Assembly (NCBI GenBank): GCA_963763955.1
Contig: CAVXQP010000009.1
Span: 248,001 to 312,000 of the forward strand
Source of the DNA: DASUPK01 sp963763955
GTDB taxonomy: Bacteria; Actinomycetota; Thermoleophilia; Solirubrobacterales; 70-9
Length of the DNA: 64,000 nt
Direction: 5' to 3'
Made by a program: the position numbers and the translations under genes. Below the pieces are notes generated by a model. That model did no database searches, was not told the origin of the DNA, and saw nothing but the letters and a program-made list of their open reading frames with translations. This document shows, one piece after another, positions 1 to 8,356 of this stretch (positions are counted from its first letter, which is position 1; each line of letters opens with the position of its first letter).

Positions 1-11
1 CGAAAAAATGA

Positions 12-39
12 TTGACACGTCGGCGTGAAGCGATATACA
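12..39 (+). promoter_or_regulatory. SigA-type promoter
   Basis: TTGACA at 12-17 and TATACA at 34-39 with a 16-nt spacer give a near-consensus housekeeping promoter. The predicted start near 46 leaves a leader of about 65 nt before the small gene at 112. That leader contains a short hairpin (GCCAC 57-61 pairing with GTGGC 68-72). Confidence 0.7.
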
Positions 40-111
40 TGGCTGCACATACGGTCGCCACAAAACGGTGGCCGAACCCACGGCGTTCACGAGGAAAGGA
101 GTGGCCTATAT

Positions 112-288
112 ATGTCCGTTCACCTGACGCCCACGGAGCTTGCCGAGGAAATGCATATGAAGAGGCGCGACGTGCTCTCCAAGTGCATCGAGATGAATGT
201 GCCGGTCCTCAAGGGCCGGATCGACAAGACCCTCTTCGCGTCATCCCTGCGGGCGTTCCAGACTCAGAAGCGCCAGGCCACCGCCTAG
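112..288 (+). CDS. Small IF2N-like / helix-turn-helix protein
   Basis: A 58-residue protein. I chose the ATG at 112 because a GAGGAAAGGA Shine-Dalgarno sits at 91-100, while a longer in-frame start at 25 would overlap the promoter. The sequence LTPTELAEEMHMKRRDVLSKC followed by a short loop and a second helix resembles the IF-2 N-terminal (IF2N) fold, a small helical nucleic-acid-binding module, or a compact HTH. It ends in a basic tail (QTQKRQATA). It is monocistronic, with a strong promoter and a hairpin behind it. The function is unknown; RNA or DNA binding is an inference from the fold resemblance only. Confidence 0.7.
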   Translation: MSVHLTPTELAEEMHMKRRDVLSKCIEMNVPVLKGRIDKTLFASSLRAFQTQKRQATA

Positions 289-315
289 CCGGCAAGAGCC
301 CGCCCGCGTGACCCC

Positions 316-339
316 GAGGCTGGCCGCGCAGCCAGCCTC
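316..339 (+). terminator. Hairpin after the small IF2N-like gene
   Basis: GAGGCTGG (316-323) pairs perfectly with CCAGCCTC (332-339) around an 8-nt loop. No U-tract follows, so it may be a weak terminator or a 3-prime stabilising hairpin. Confidence 0.4.
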
Positions 340-343
340 CTAA

Positions 344-349
344 TAGACT
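344..349 (+). promoter_or_regulatory. -10 box of a probable leaderless fadD transcript
   Basis: TAGACT fits TANNNT and ends 7 nt before the ATG at 357. There is no Shine-Dalgarno between them, so transcription would start at or next to the start codon. Confidence 0.45.
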
Positions 350-356
350 CCCTCCA

Positions 357-2174
357 ATGGAGAGCGCGACGATCGCGGCTTCCGGGTCCGCCTCGGACTC
401 GGGCACCCACAGCAAGACGTGCGCCGACCTGATGCCACTCGCGGCCGAGCGCCATGCCGATCTGTCGGCGGTCACCTACAAGGACGCCTCGGGCGAGTGG
501 GTCTCCAGGACCTACCGCGAAGTCGGGGAGATCGTCCGGCAGCTCGCCCTTGGCCTGATCGAGCTCGGCATCGAGAAGGGCGACAAGGTCTCGATCCTCG
601 CCAACACTCGTCCCGAGTGGACCTACTTCGACTTCGCCGCCCTCAGCGTGGGCGCCACCGTCGTCCCGATCTACCAGACCAACTCGCCCGAGGAGTGCCG
701 GTACGTGCTCGAGAACTCGGATGCGAAAGCGGTTGTCGTGGAGGACTCCGAGCAGCTGGCCAAGATCGACGAAATCCGGGACCGGGTCCCCAAGCTCGAG
801 CAGGTGATTCGCATGGAGGGCTCGGGCGGCGGCGCGATCTCGATGGACGAGCTGGTCGAGGCCGGCAAGGGGCACTCGGACTCGGAATGGGAGCAGCGCT
901 GGCAGTCGGTCACCCCCGAGGACATCTGCACCTTCATCTACACCTCCGGCACGACCGGCCCACCAAAGGGCTGCGTGATCTCGCACGGCAACTACCGCTC
1001 CATGGTCACGATGGCGCTCGACGAGAGCCTCCTCGACAGCGACACCACCACCTACCTCTTCCTCCCCCTGGCGCACTCCTTCGCGCTGCTGATCCAGTTC
1101 CTGAGCTTCGACCTGGGCGGCAACATCGCCTACTGGGAGCGCGACCCGCTGAAGATCATCCCGAACCTCGTCGAGGTGAAGCCGGACTACTTCCCGTCGG
1201 TGCCGCGGATCTTCGAGAAGATCTACACGGCGGCCACCGGCGAGGTCGAGAAGTCCGGCGGAATCAAGAAGCTCGTCTTCAACTGGGCGATCGGCGTCGG
1301 CAAGAAGGTTCGCCAAAAGGAACGAGCCGGTGAGCCGATCGGCTGGCTTCTCCGCAAGCAGTACGAGATCGCCGACAAGCAGGTGCTTTCCAAGGTCCGC
1401 GCCCTGTTCGGCGGCAACATCAAGAACTGCGTCACCGGCGCCGCGCCGATCAATCCGGAGATCCTGCGGTTCTTCGACGCCGCAGGGGTCCTCATCCTGG
1501 AGGGCTGGGGAATGACGGAAACCTCCACCGCCGCGACGGTGGCGAGGCCCGACGCCTTCAAGTTCGGCAAGGTCGGTCGCGCGTTTGCCGGCTGCGAGAT
1601 CAAGATCGCCGACGACGGCGAGATTCTGGTCAGGGGGCCGAACATCTTCCAGGGCTACTACAAGAACGAGGAGGCGACCCGGGAGACCCTCGAGGGCGGC
1701 TGGCTTCACACCGGCGACATCGGTGAGCTCGACCAGGACGGCTACCTCTCGATCACCGGTCGCAAGAAGGACATCATCATCACTGCGGGCGGCAAGAACA
1801 TCACTCCGGCGAACCTGGAGGCCGAGATCAAGCAGAGCCCATATGTGTCCCAGTGCGTCGTGATCGGCGATCGCAGGCCCTATCTGGTGGCGCTGGTCAC
1901 TCTCGACATGGAGGAGTGCGCGAAGCTCTGTGAGGAGAAGGGCTGGCCCGCCGATCCGGCCGAGCTGCGGCGGAACGAGGGGATGCGGGCCGTCATCCAG
2001 GAGCACCTGGACAAGGTGAACGAGAAGTTCGCGCGGGTCGAGCAGGTGAAGAAGTTCGAGATCCTCCCCCACGACCTCTCCCAGGAGACGGGCGAGCTGA
2101 CCCCGACCATGAAGGTCAAGCGCAACGTCGTCGCCGACAAGTTCGAGAAGGACGTCGACGCCCTCTACGCCTAG
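357..2174 (+). CDS. fadD: Long-chain acyl-CoA synthetase (AMP-forming)
   Basis: 605 residues, ANL superfamily. It should activate fatty acids to acyl-CoA via an acyl-AMP intermediate at the inner membrane face. Visible motifs: P-loop-like YTSGTTGPPKG (about 194-204), GWGMTETS (about 382), the hinge-region motif LHTGDIG (about 450) and GRKKDIIITAGGKNI (about 467-481) with the C-terminal domain lysine region following. The length fits the FadD15/FACS class rather than short acetyl-CoA synthetases. The start is the only ATG near the conserved N-terminus. There is no Shine-Dalgarno, and the -10-like TAGACT lies just upstream. Glycerate kinase follows with no gap. Chain-length preference cannot be read from sequence. 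Confidence 0.92.
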   Translation: MESATIAASGSASDSGTHSKTCADLMPLAAERHADLSAVTYKDASGEWVSRTYREVGEIVRQLALGLIELGIEKGDKVSILANTRPEWTYFDFAALSVGATVVPIYQTNSPEECRYVLENSDAKAVVVEDSEQLAKIDEIRDRVPKLEQVIRMEGSGGGAISMDELVEAGKGHSDSEWEQRWQSVTPEDICTFIYTSGTTGPPKGCVISHGNYRSMVTMALDESLLDSDTTTYLFLPLAHSFALLIQFLSFDLGGNIAYWERDPLKIIPNLVEVKPDYFPSVPRIFEKIYTAATGEVEKSGGIKKLVFNWAIGVGKKVRQKERAGEPIGWLLRKQYEIADKQVLSKVRALFGGNIKNCVTGAAPINPEILRFFDAAGVLILEGWGMTETSTAATVARPDAFKFGKVGRAFAGCEIKIADDGEILVRGPNIFQGYYKNEEATRETLEGGWLHTGDIGELDQDGYLSITGRKKDIIITAGGKNITPANLEAEIKQSPYVSQCVVIGDRRPYLVALVTLDMEECAKLCEEKGWPADPAELRRNEGMRAVIQEHLDKVNEKFARVEQVKKFEILPHDLSQETGELTPTMKVKRNVVADKFEKDVDALYA

Positions 2175-3165
2175 CTTCCTCGTAGCGCCGGATTCGTTCA
2201 AGGGGACCCTGAGCGCCCCCGAGGTCGCCGAGGCGATCGGGCGGGGGCTGGAGCATGCCGGGGTCGCAGCGGACCTCTGTCCCGCCGCGGACGGAGGCGA
2301 TGGGACGATGGAGATACTGGTCGACGCCATGGGTGGCGAGACACGTGCGGCGCCGGCGCACGACCCGCTGGGACGCCCGCTCGAGGCGCGCTACGGCTTG
2401 GTGCGCGAAGGATCTACGGCGATCGTCGAGGTGGCCGCCGCTTCGGGCCTCGGGCTGGTGGACGAGCCCGAGCGGGACCCGGAGCGGGCCAGCAGCGCCG
2501 GGACCGGCGAGTTGATCGCTGCGGCCATTGGGGGCGGAGCCCGCCGCATCCTGGTCGCAGCCGGCGGCAGCGCCACCAGCGACGGTGGGCGGGGGGCGAT
2601 CGACGCGCTCCAATCTGCCGGTGGCACCGGAGATGCCGAGCTCGAGGTTCTCTGCGACACCTCCGTCCCCTTCGAGCGGGCGGCCGAGGTGTTCGCGCCC
2701 CAGAAGGGCGCCTCGCCGGAGCAGGTGGAGCGGCTCACCTCGAGACTGGTGGCGGAGGCGGGTGCCCTGCCCCGCGATCCCAGAGGCCGGGCGATGACTG
2801 GCGCTGCCGGAGGCCTCTCAGGCGGGCTCTGGGCGACGTTCGGCGCGCATCTGGTTCCCGGAGCGGTGTTCGTCCTCGGGGTGCTCGGCTTCGACGATCG
2901 CCTGGACAGGGCCGACGCAGTGATCACGGGCGAGGGTCAGCTGGACGCGCAGAGCCTCGAGGGGAAGCTGGTCGGTCAGCTCGCCCGGCGCTGCCGAGAA
3001 GCGGGGTTACCGCTGCACGTGATCACCGGCTCCAACCGGCTCGACGCCGCCGAAGCGAGACGACGCGGGATCGCCTCGGTGAGCGAGGCGGGGACTCCCG
3101 AGGCGATCGGCGACGCCGCAGGGCGGATCGCAGGGAGAGGCGTTCGGGCGAGACCACGTCTGTAG
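2167..3165 (+). CDS. Glycerate kinase (GlxK/GarK family), no canonical start codon
   Basis: ATP-dependent phosphorylation of D-glycerate (family role). The family's N-terminal signature APDSFKGTLSAPEVAEAI is encoded from 2185, in a frame that has no ATG, GTG or TTG between its preceding stop (2110-2112) and that motif. The first canonical start, ATG 2308, would remove about 40 conserved residues including PDSFKG and the following ADGGDG motif. I placed the start at ACG 2167 as a guess: it gives M-P-S-F-L-V-A-P-D-S-F-K-G, overlaps the fadD stop and implies translational coupling. Further motifs include AAGGSATSDGG and ITGEGQLDAQSLEGK. A rare start codon or a sequencing error near 2160-2180 are both possible. 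Confidence 0.8.
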   Translation, partial: TPSFLVAPDSFKGTLSAPEVAEAIGRGLEHAGVAADLCPAADGGDGTMEILVDAMGGETRAAPAHDPLGRPLEARYGLVREGSTAIVEVAAASGLGLVDEPERDPERASSAGTGELIAAAIGGGARRILVAAGGSATSDGGRGAIDALQSAGGTGDAELEVLCDTSVPFERAAEVFAPQKGASPEQVERLTSRLVAEAGALPRDPRGRAMTGAAGGLSGGLWATFGAHLVPGAVFVLGVLGFDDRLDRADAVITGEGQLDAQSLEGKLVGQLARRCREAGLPLHVITGSNRLDAAEARRRGIASVSEAGTPEAIGDAAGRIAGRGVRARPRL

Positions 3166-3168
3166 CGT
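3163..3168 (+). promoter_or_regulatory. -10 box of a probable leaderless SDR transcript
   Basis: TAGCGT (TANNNT type) overlaps the glycerate kinase stop codon and ends 7 nt before the GTG at 3176. No Shine-Dalgarno is visible. Confidence 0.35.
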
Positions 3169-3175
3169 TCCGGCG

Positions 3176-3913
3176 GTGAGCGCAAAGGGCAGCACCGCCC
3201 TGGTCACTGGCGCCAGCAGCGGGATCGGCGCAGCCACCGTCCGCTCCCTGGCGACCGCCGGCTTCGAGGTGGTCGCGGCGGCGAGGCGCCTCGAGCGATG
3301 CGAGGAGCTGGCCCGCGAGGTGGGCGGGCGCGCCCTGCGCCTCGACGTCACCGACGCAGACTCCGTCGCCGAGCTTGCGGAGGCCCTGCCGGAGCTCTCT
3401 GTGCTGGTCAACAACGCCGGGGGCGCCCTTGGGCTCGAGCCCGTCGCGGAGGCTGACGAGGAGAACTGGCGCCGCATGTACGACTCCAACGTGCTGGGAG
3501 CGATGAGGGTGACGAAGGCGCTCCTCCCTGCGCTCGAGCGGAGCGGCAACGGCTTCGTCGTCGTGGTCGGCTCGGTGGCCGGCGTCGAGGTGTATCCGGG
3601 TGGCGGGGGCTACACCGCGGCGAAGCATGCCGCGAACGCACTGACGCGGACCCTCCGCCTGGAGCTGCTCGGCAAGCCGGTGAGGGTCAGCGAGGTGGCC
3701 CCGGGCATGGTCGAGACGGATTTCTCACTGGTCAGGTTCGAGGGCGACGAGGCGAGGGCAAACCGGGTGTACGAGGGGACCAATCCGCTCAGCGCCGAGG
3801 ACGTAGCCGATGCGATCGCCTACGTGGTGACCCGTGCGCCCCACGTGGACATCGACTACCTGTCGATCAAGCCGACGGATCAGGCGACGGCCCGGGACGT
3901 CCACCGCCGCTAG
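3176..3913 (+). CDS. SDR-family NADP-dependent oxidoreductase (YdfG-like)
   Basis: 245 residues, a classical short-chain dehydrogenase. The Rossmann motif TGASSGIG is at 11-18, NNAG near 78, and the catalytic Ser-Tyr-Lys set appears as GSVAG (about 133) and YTAAK (Y about 146, K about 150). PGMVETDF follows. The pattern and the C-terminal IDYLSIKPTDQ resemble the YdfG / serine-3-dehydrogenase group, which oxidises 3-hydroxy acids, but the substrate is an inference. It starts at GTG 3176, 10 nt after glycerate kinase, so a link to hydroxy-acid metabolism is plausible. Its last 47 nt overlap the convergent patatin gene. Confidence 0.85.
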   Translation: MSAKGSTALVTGASSGIGAATVRSLATAGFEVVAAARRLERCEELAREVGGRALRLDVTDADSVAELAEALPELSVLVNNAGGALGLEPVAEADEENWRRMYDSNVLGAMRVTKALLPALERSGNGFVVVVGSVAGVEVYPGGGGYTAAKHAANALTRTLRLELLGKPVRVSEVAPGMVETDFSLVRFEGDEARANRVYEGTNPLSAEDVADAIAYVVTRAPHVDIDYLSIKPTDQATARDVHRR

Positions 3914-5180
3914 CGGCCTCCGCTTCGCCCGACTGGCGCAGCAGAGCGCCGGTCGTCTGCTCGAGTACGCGGCGCCAGACCGACATCCCCTTCTCCTCCT
4001 CCTCGACCGTGTCGAGGACGCGCCGCACTCTGCGCGCGGAGATCTCGATCCCGTGCCGGGCAGCGATCTCCTTGTAGCGCTGGTAGTCGCGTGCCAGCCT
4101 CACGGTCACCGACTCGAAGCCATGCTTGGCGATCTGGAGACGGGCAGAGTAGTCGAGGATCGAGGTGCCGAACATGAGCTCGTCGTCGAACTCGGGCTCG
4201 ATCAGGATGATGTCGACGTCCGGGAAGCGCTCGTTCCACGACTGCACGGCCATGTGGAGCCGAGCGTGTGCGAGCAGACGGAAAGCCTGGTTCCCGATCG
4301 CCGGCATCCCCATGTCGGAGACGCGGCGCACCCTCGAGCCGAGCAGGGTGGGAATCCGGGTCTCGAAGTCGTTCACGTAGGGGACGAGCGGGTTGACGAC
4401 CACGATGAACTTGGCGCCCGCCTCCACCGCGACGTCGACGTTGGTGGTCGAGATGACGCCTCCGTCGACGAGCTGCCTGCCGCGGAGCTCGTAGGGCTCG
4501 TAGACGATCGGCAGCGCCCCCGAGGCGGCGACGGCGCGGGAGATCGGCACGTTGTCCCAATCCCCTTCGCCGAAGACGATCCGCTCACAGGTGTCGAGAT
4601 CGGTGGCGGTGATCAGCAAGTTGGCCTCGAGCTCCCGAAAGTCGTTGGTGCGGTCCGGATCGGAGAGGACGGTGCGGACGTACTGCTCGATGCCGCGGTT
4701 GTGGTAGATGCCGGTCGGCAGACCCTCGGCGAGGCCCATCACCACGTCTACCATCGAGATCTCCCCGATGTTCCCCGCCAGGCGGCGGGCCGTTGCGGCA
4801 ATGCGCAGGGGGAGGAGCGCCAGGCGCTCGGCGAACCCCTTGTAGTTCGGACGGAGCAGGGTGCGCAGGGAAGCGTTCTCGATCGGCGAGGGGAGCGCCT
4901 TGTCCAGGACACGGAACATCTCCTCGGGCGTGATTCCGTTCGCGACCATGCCAGCGACGAAGGCACCGGCGCTGGTCCCGACGTAGATGTCGAAGTCGTT
5001 GACGGTGCGATTCACAGCCAGCAGATCGAACGCGCGCAGCGCGCCAATCTCGTAGACGCCGCCGGTGAACCCGCCGCCGCCCAGGACCAGGGCTGTCTTG
5101 TCACCCCGTCCGCGCCTTCGCCTCCCCCTGCTACTGCGCGCTGTGGTGCCGGGGCCGTCGAACTGGACGACTTTCCCCAT
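3867..5180 (-). CDS. Patatin-like phospholipase
   Basis: 437 residues. The patatin oxyanion-hole motif GGGGFTGG is at about 34-41, the nucleophile elbow GTSAG at 68-72 (Ser70), and the Asp of the dyad in VDGGVIS near 240, so all catalytic features are present. Expected to hydrolyse acyl esters of phospholipids or other lipids. There is no signal peptide; the N-terminus is basic (RGRRRRGRG), so it is probably cytoplasmic or membrane-associated. The ATG at 5178-5180 lies in the loop of a CTTTCC/GGAAAG hairpin and lacks a Shine-Dalgarno; CATAAT (5196-5191) upstream could be the -10. The 3-prime end overlaps the SDR gene in antisense by 47 nt. Confidence 0.88.
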   Translation of the reverse strand: MGKVVQFDGPGTTARSSRGRRRRGRGDKTALVLGGGGFTGGVYEIGALRAFDLLAVNRTVNDFDIYVGTSAGAFVAGMVANGITPEEMFRVLDKALPSPIENASLRTLLRPNYKGFAERLALLPLRIAATARRLAGNIGEISMVDVVMGLAEGLPTGIYHNRGIEQYVRTVLSDPDRTNDFRELEANLLITATDLDTCERIVFGEGDWDNVPISRAVAASGALPIVYEPYELRGRQLVDGGVISTTNVDVAVEAGAKFIVVVNPLVPYVNDFETRIPTLLGSRVRRVSDMGMPAIGNQAFRLLAHARLHMAVQSWNERFPDVDIILIEPEFDDELMFGTSILDYSARLQIAKHGFESVTVRLARDYQRYKEIAARHGIEISARRVRRVLDTVEEEEKGMSVWRRVLEQTTGALLRQSGEAEAASGGGRPGPSPDPSA

Positions 5181-5295
5181 CGGAAAGGGGATTATGGCAG
5201 CGGGACGGTTTGGTCAGCGAACCGACCGCCGCTACCTTCACCGGCCTCGGCTGTTCTAGGCAGGAGCGCGGTCCTATCGCGCCGAAGGCATGCGC

Positions 5296-6591
5296 ATGGT
5301 CAGGCACAGAGGGACGATTCTCGTCGCGCTGCTCGCGGCGGCTCTGACACTGACCGCGGCCGCCCAGGCGCGCCCCTCGGGCCCCGACAAGGCGTTTCGG
5401 ACGCCCATTGCGCATGGGGCGGCCGCCGCCCACACCGCCGTCTCCAGCTCCAAGCTAAACGTCGGCCTGGCAAGGCTTTTCCGCCGCGTCGGCAAGAGCG
5501 GGGCCTTCGTCTTCGACCCGAGCACCCATCAGGTGCTCTTCTCGCGCAAGGGCGGGCGCGCCAGGATTCTCGCCTCGAACTCGAAGCTGTTCACGACCTC
5601 CACGGCGCTCTCCGAGTTCCAGCCGGACGGACGGCTGCACACCACCGCCTGGTCCAGCGATGACGTCAGCGACGGGATCAGCCAGGGCCTCTACCTGCGT
5701 GGCGGGGGTGACCCGACCCTGGCCGCCGCCGGACTGACCAAGCTCGCCGACCGCGTGCGTGCCGCTGGTGTCGTCGCGGTGCAGGGGCCTCTCCACTATG
5801 ACTCCTCCTTCCTCGACAGCCAGACCGGAATTCCCGAGCACGGCATCACCCCCGAGAGCGTCGGCAGGCTCTCGGGGCTGGAGATCGACAGCGGCTCGCC
5901 GAGCGACCCGGCGAAGACCGCCGCCCAGCGCTTCGAGGACGCACTCCGCAAGGACGGGGTCTCGATCGGGAACAGCGTCACCCCTGCGGTCACCCCGCCG
6001 ACGGCGATCCAGGTCGCCGATTTCGCCTCACCAACGATTGCCGACATCGTCCAGGACACCAACGTCCCCTCGAACAACTATCTCGCCGAGATGCTCCTCA
6101 AAGACGTCGGCTCGCAGTTCGGCGGCAGCGGCTCGACGGCCGGCGGCCTATCGGTCGTCAGACAGTTCGCCTCCAAGCAGGGAGCCAGGTTCAACGGCGA
6201 GAACGGCTCGGGCCTGACCCGGCGCAACAAGGCCTCGCCAGCCTCCGTCGTCAAGCTCCTCGACTCCATGCTCGAGGTCGACGCGAAGGCGACGTCCGAG
6301 GAACAGCGAACCCAAGAGCGGCTGCGCGACACCTGGGTCAACTCGCTGGCGGTCGCCGGACGCAGCGGCACCGTCGTCAAACGGATGCGCGGGACGGCGG
6401 CGGCGGGCAACTGCCACGTCAAGACCGGCACGCTCGACGGGGTGAGCGCCCTGTCCGGCTATTGCTTCCGCGGCGGCGATGACGCCGACCATGCGGTGAT
6501 CTTCTCGCTGCTGATGAACCGCGTGGACGTGAACCGCGCGCACGTGGTTCAGGATCGAATGGCCTCCCTGATCGCCCGCTACCCGCGCTAG
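5296..6591 (+). CDS. dacB: D-alanyl-D-alanine carboxypeptidase/endopeptidase, PBP4 (S13) family
   Basis: About 431 residues, secreted. An N-terminal signal peptide (LVALLAAALTLTAAAQA) is followed by the penicillin-binding fold: SNSK (SxxK, about 93-96), SNN (about 258-260) and KTGT (about 376-379). The family trims or cleaves peptidoglycan stem peptides. I prefer the ATG at 5296 to the one at 5290 because GAAGG (5284-5288) is correctly spaced only for the second. It is monocistronic and divergent from the patatin gene. The protein is shorter than E. coli PBP4, as is usual in actinobacteria. Confidence 0.9.
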   Translation: MVRHRGTILVALLAAALTLTAAAQARPSGPDKAFRTPIAHGAAAAHTAVSSSKLNVGLARLFRRVGKSGAFVFDPSTHQVLFSRKGGRARILASNSKLFTTSTALSEFQPDGRLHTTAWSSDDVSDGISQGLYLRGGGDPTLAAAGLTKLADRVRAAGVVAVQGPLHYDSSFLDSQTGIPEHGITPESVGRLSGLEIDSGSPSDPAKTAAQRFEDALRKDGVSIGNSVTPAVTPPTAIQVADFASPTIADIVQDTNVPSNNYLAEMLLKDVGSQFGGSGSTAGGLSVVRQFASKQGARFNGENGSGLTRRNKASPASVVKLLDSMLEVDAKATSEEQRTQERLRDTWVNSLAVAGRSGTVVKRMRGTAAAGNCHVKTGTLDGVSALSGYCFRGGDDADHAVIFSLLMNRVDVNRAHVVQDRMASLIARYPR

Positions 6592-6635
6592 CCCTGCCGC
6601 TGCCGCTGCCTCAGGTCCGGGGATCTGATGCGAAA

Positions 6636-6672
6636 GGCGTCGCTTTGCATGGAAAGCAACGCACTTTCGCGG
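6636..6672. repeat. REP-like repeat copy 1 (partial)
   Basis: Contains GCTTTGCATGGAAAGC, an imperfect palindrome, flanked by GCG-rich sequence. Its reverse complement matches the first half of the copies at 6994-7042 and 9587-9642. It lies just after dacB. Confidence 0.55.
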
Positions 6673-6704
6673 CCTGAGCCGAACCAATCTGGGACAATCG
6701 CGTG

Positions 6705-6950
6705 ATGGCGGATCCGGTCCCGACCCCGGCCGCACTCGAGGAACGCGTCGGCGCTCTCGCTGATGTCGTCAACAAGTTGGTCGGCGTCGTGTCGCGGCTG
6801 GACGACGAGACCTCTGACACCGCTGCCGCCGCCTTCGACAGCGACGTTCCCCGGGTCGCCGGACACAAAGCAACCGCAGAAGAGCTGAAGAGCTTGAGCG
6901 ACACTCTGGATGCCTGGCTGAAGGAATGGAGCGCCCCCCAGGCCGGTTAG
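6705..6950 (+). CDS. Hypothetical protein, 81 residues
   Basis: A small acidic protein with no recognisable domain, signal peptide or membrane segment. The first half (ALEERVGALADVVNKLVGVV) has heptad-like hydrophobics consistent with a coiled coil; the end (ELKSLSDTLDAWLKEW) is amphipathic. ATG 6705 is preceded by an in-frame GTG at 6702, so the start is uncertain by one codon. It sits between two REP-like repeats. Confidence 0.5.
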   Translation: MADPVPTPAALEERVGALADVVNKLVGVVSRLDDETSDTAAAAFDSDVPRVAGHKATAEELKSLSDTLDAWLKEWSAPQAG

Positions 6951-6993
6951 CAGAGCTCGCCGCGCAATCTGGCCGTTCGGGCGAAACAGCCGC

Positions 6994-7042
6994 CTTGGAC
7001 GAGAAGCAGCGCCTTGCATGGAAAGCAGCGCTCTTCGCCTCC
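6994..7042. repeat. REP-like repeat copy 2
   Basis: The best-conserved copy together with 9587-9642, in inverted orientation to it. Read on the minus strand it carries GCTTTCCATGC, then GCGC, then GCTTCTCGTCCAA. It lies between the 81-residue ORF and the protease gene. Confidence 0.6.
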
Positions 7043-7120
7043 CACGGCCGGGTTTGGGTATTCGACGTGCAGGTACGCAGCCTTCAAGGATCGCGTTTCC
7101 CGAGCCGATTAACTGGTGTC

Positions 7121-8284
7121 GTGCGCAAGAGCGCCCTAGCCGCGATTGTTGGCATCGCTCTGGGGGCGTTTGTGCCCGCTGCCGCCAGCGCAGGTGGTCC
7201 CGCAGTCCAACCTCGGGTCGTCGGCGGGTCGCCTTCGACGACGGCTCAATACCCATGGCAGGCGGCTGTCGTCCGAAGCACGATCAAGAGGCCGGGGCAA
7301 GACGCGCATCAGCGCCAGTTCTGCGGAGGGTCTTTGATCGCCCCTCAGATCGTGATCACCGCCGCCCACTGCGTCGATGACAATGATCCCGATTGCAATT
7401 CGCCGGCCGCCTGTCTGGCTAACGACCCGAATGGCGATGGCACGCGGAAGGTTGATCCGGACGACGTTGATGTCGTCCTTGGCCGGACCACGCTGTCGGA
7501 TTCATCCTCCGGGGAGGAGATCCCGGTTCAGGCAGTCGGAATGCAGAGCAACTTTGCCCCGAACTACGGCAGCGGCGCTCCCAGCTATGACGTCGCTTAC
7601 CTCGTGCTCACCTCGCCTGCCTCCGAGCCGACGATCAAGATTGCCGGGACGGATGAGAACGATCTCTGGGGTCCACAGAGCTGGGTCGAGGTGAGCGGCT
7701 GGGGCAGCACCAGTGAGACCGGCAGCACCGTTGACACGCTCAGATCGGCTGCCGTCCCAGTCACCGACGACGCGACCTGCGCCAGCGAGTACGGCTCGAG
7801 CTTTGACCCCTCGACGATGGTCTGTGCCGGGTTCCAGAGCGGCGGCGTCGACACCTGCTACGGCGACAGTGGCGGCCCCCTGCAGGTTCCGCTCGACGGC
7901 GGGGGTTACCGCCTGGTCGGGATCACGAGTTGGGGGGCTGGGTGCGCCGAGCCGAACTTCTCGGGCGTCTACACCCGGGTCGCCGGGCCGACCATGGCGA
8001 GCCTGATTCAGAACGATGTCTCCGTTCTGGAGACGACCTACGGTCTCGACTCAAGCCAGAGCATCTTCGGGACGGGCGGGGTGCCCCGCTACTCCGCGCC
8101 ACCACCGCCGCCGGCAATATCGACTCCCGTACCCCCTCACTCGCCTCCCCCGGACGTGTCGAGCCCATCATCCGCGGCGCCTACCACTCAGAAGGCCAAC
8201 CCCTACGCGAAGTGCAAGTTGGCCCGAACCAAGAAGAAGCGGCGTCGCTGCACTCAGCGCATCCGCCGCGGATTGTCTGCATAA
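7121..8284 (+). CDS. Secreted trypsin-like serine protease (S1A)
   Basis: 387 residues from GTG 7121, which places the basic n-region VRKS directly before the hydrophobic signal segment LAAIVGIALGAFVPAAASA; longer upstream starts would add implausible sequence from the repeat. The mature protease begins near RVVGGSPS. The triad is complete: His83 in TAAHC, Asp157 in YDVAYL, Ser250 in GDSGGP. CAGF and WGAGC cysteines suggest disulfides. After the protease domain comes a Pro/Ser-rich linker (about 325-360) and a strongly basic tail (KKKRRR) with two cysteines, possibly a wall or polyanion anchor. Extracellular endopeptidase; specificity not assigned. Confidence 0.9.
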   Translation: MRKSALAAIVGIALGAFVPAAASAGGPAVQPRVVGGSPSTTAQYPWQAAVVRSTIKRPGQDAHQRQFCGGSLIAPQIVITAAHCVDDNDPDCNSPAACLANDPNGDGTRKVDPDDVDVVLGRTTLSDSSSGEEIPVQAVGMQSNFAPNYGSGAPSYDVAYLVLTSPASEPTIKIAGTDENDLWGPQSWVEVSGWGSTSETGSTVDTLRSAAVPVTDDATCASEYGSSFDPSTMVCAGFQSGGVDTCYGDSGGPLQVPLDGGGYRLVGITSWGAGCAEPNFSGVYTRVAGPTMASLIQNDVSVLETTYGLDSSQSIFGTGGVPRYSAPPPPPAISTPVPPHSPPPDVSSPSSAAPTTQKANPYAKCKLARTKKKRRRCTQRIRRGLSA

Positions 8285-8312
8285 AACGCCGCAGCCCGTC
8301 CGATCAGACGCG

Positions 8313-8356
8313 CCAAGCGAACGCGAACAGCCGCTTCTCGTCCAATGCGTTACTCC
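8313..8356. repeat. REP-like repeat copy 3 (partial)
   Basis: Contains CCGCTTCTCGTCCAA followed by a diverged arm (TGCGTTAC). It matches the second half of the element and lies between the protease stop and the convergent small gene. Confidence 0.45.

Noticed and set aside
285..2330. 681-codon open frame opposite fadD
   Set aside because: Composition (Leu/Asp/Arg/Gly-rich, no domain) is typical of the antisense frame of a high-GC gene; fadD motifs on the plus strand are unambiguous.
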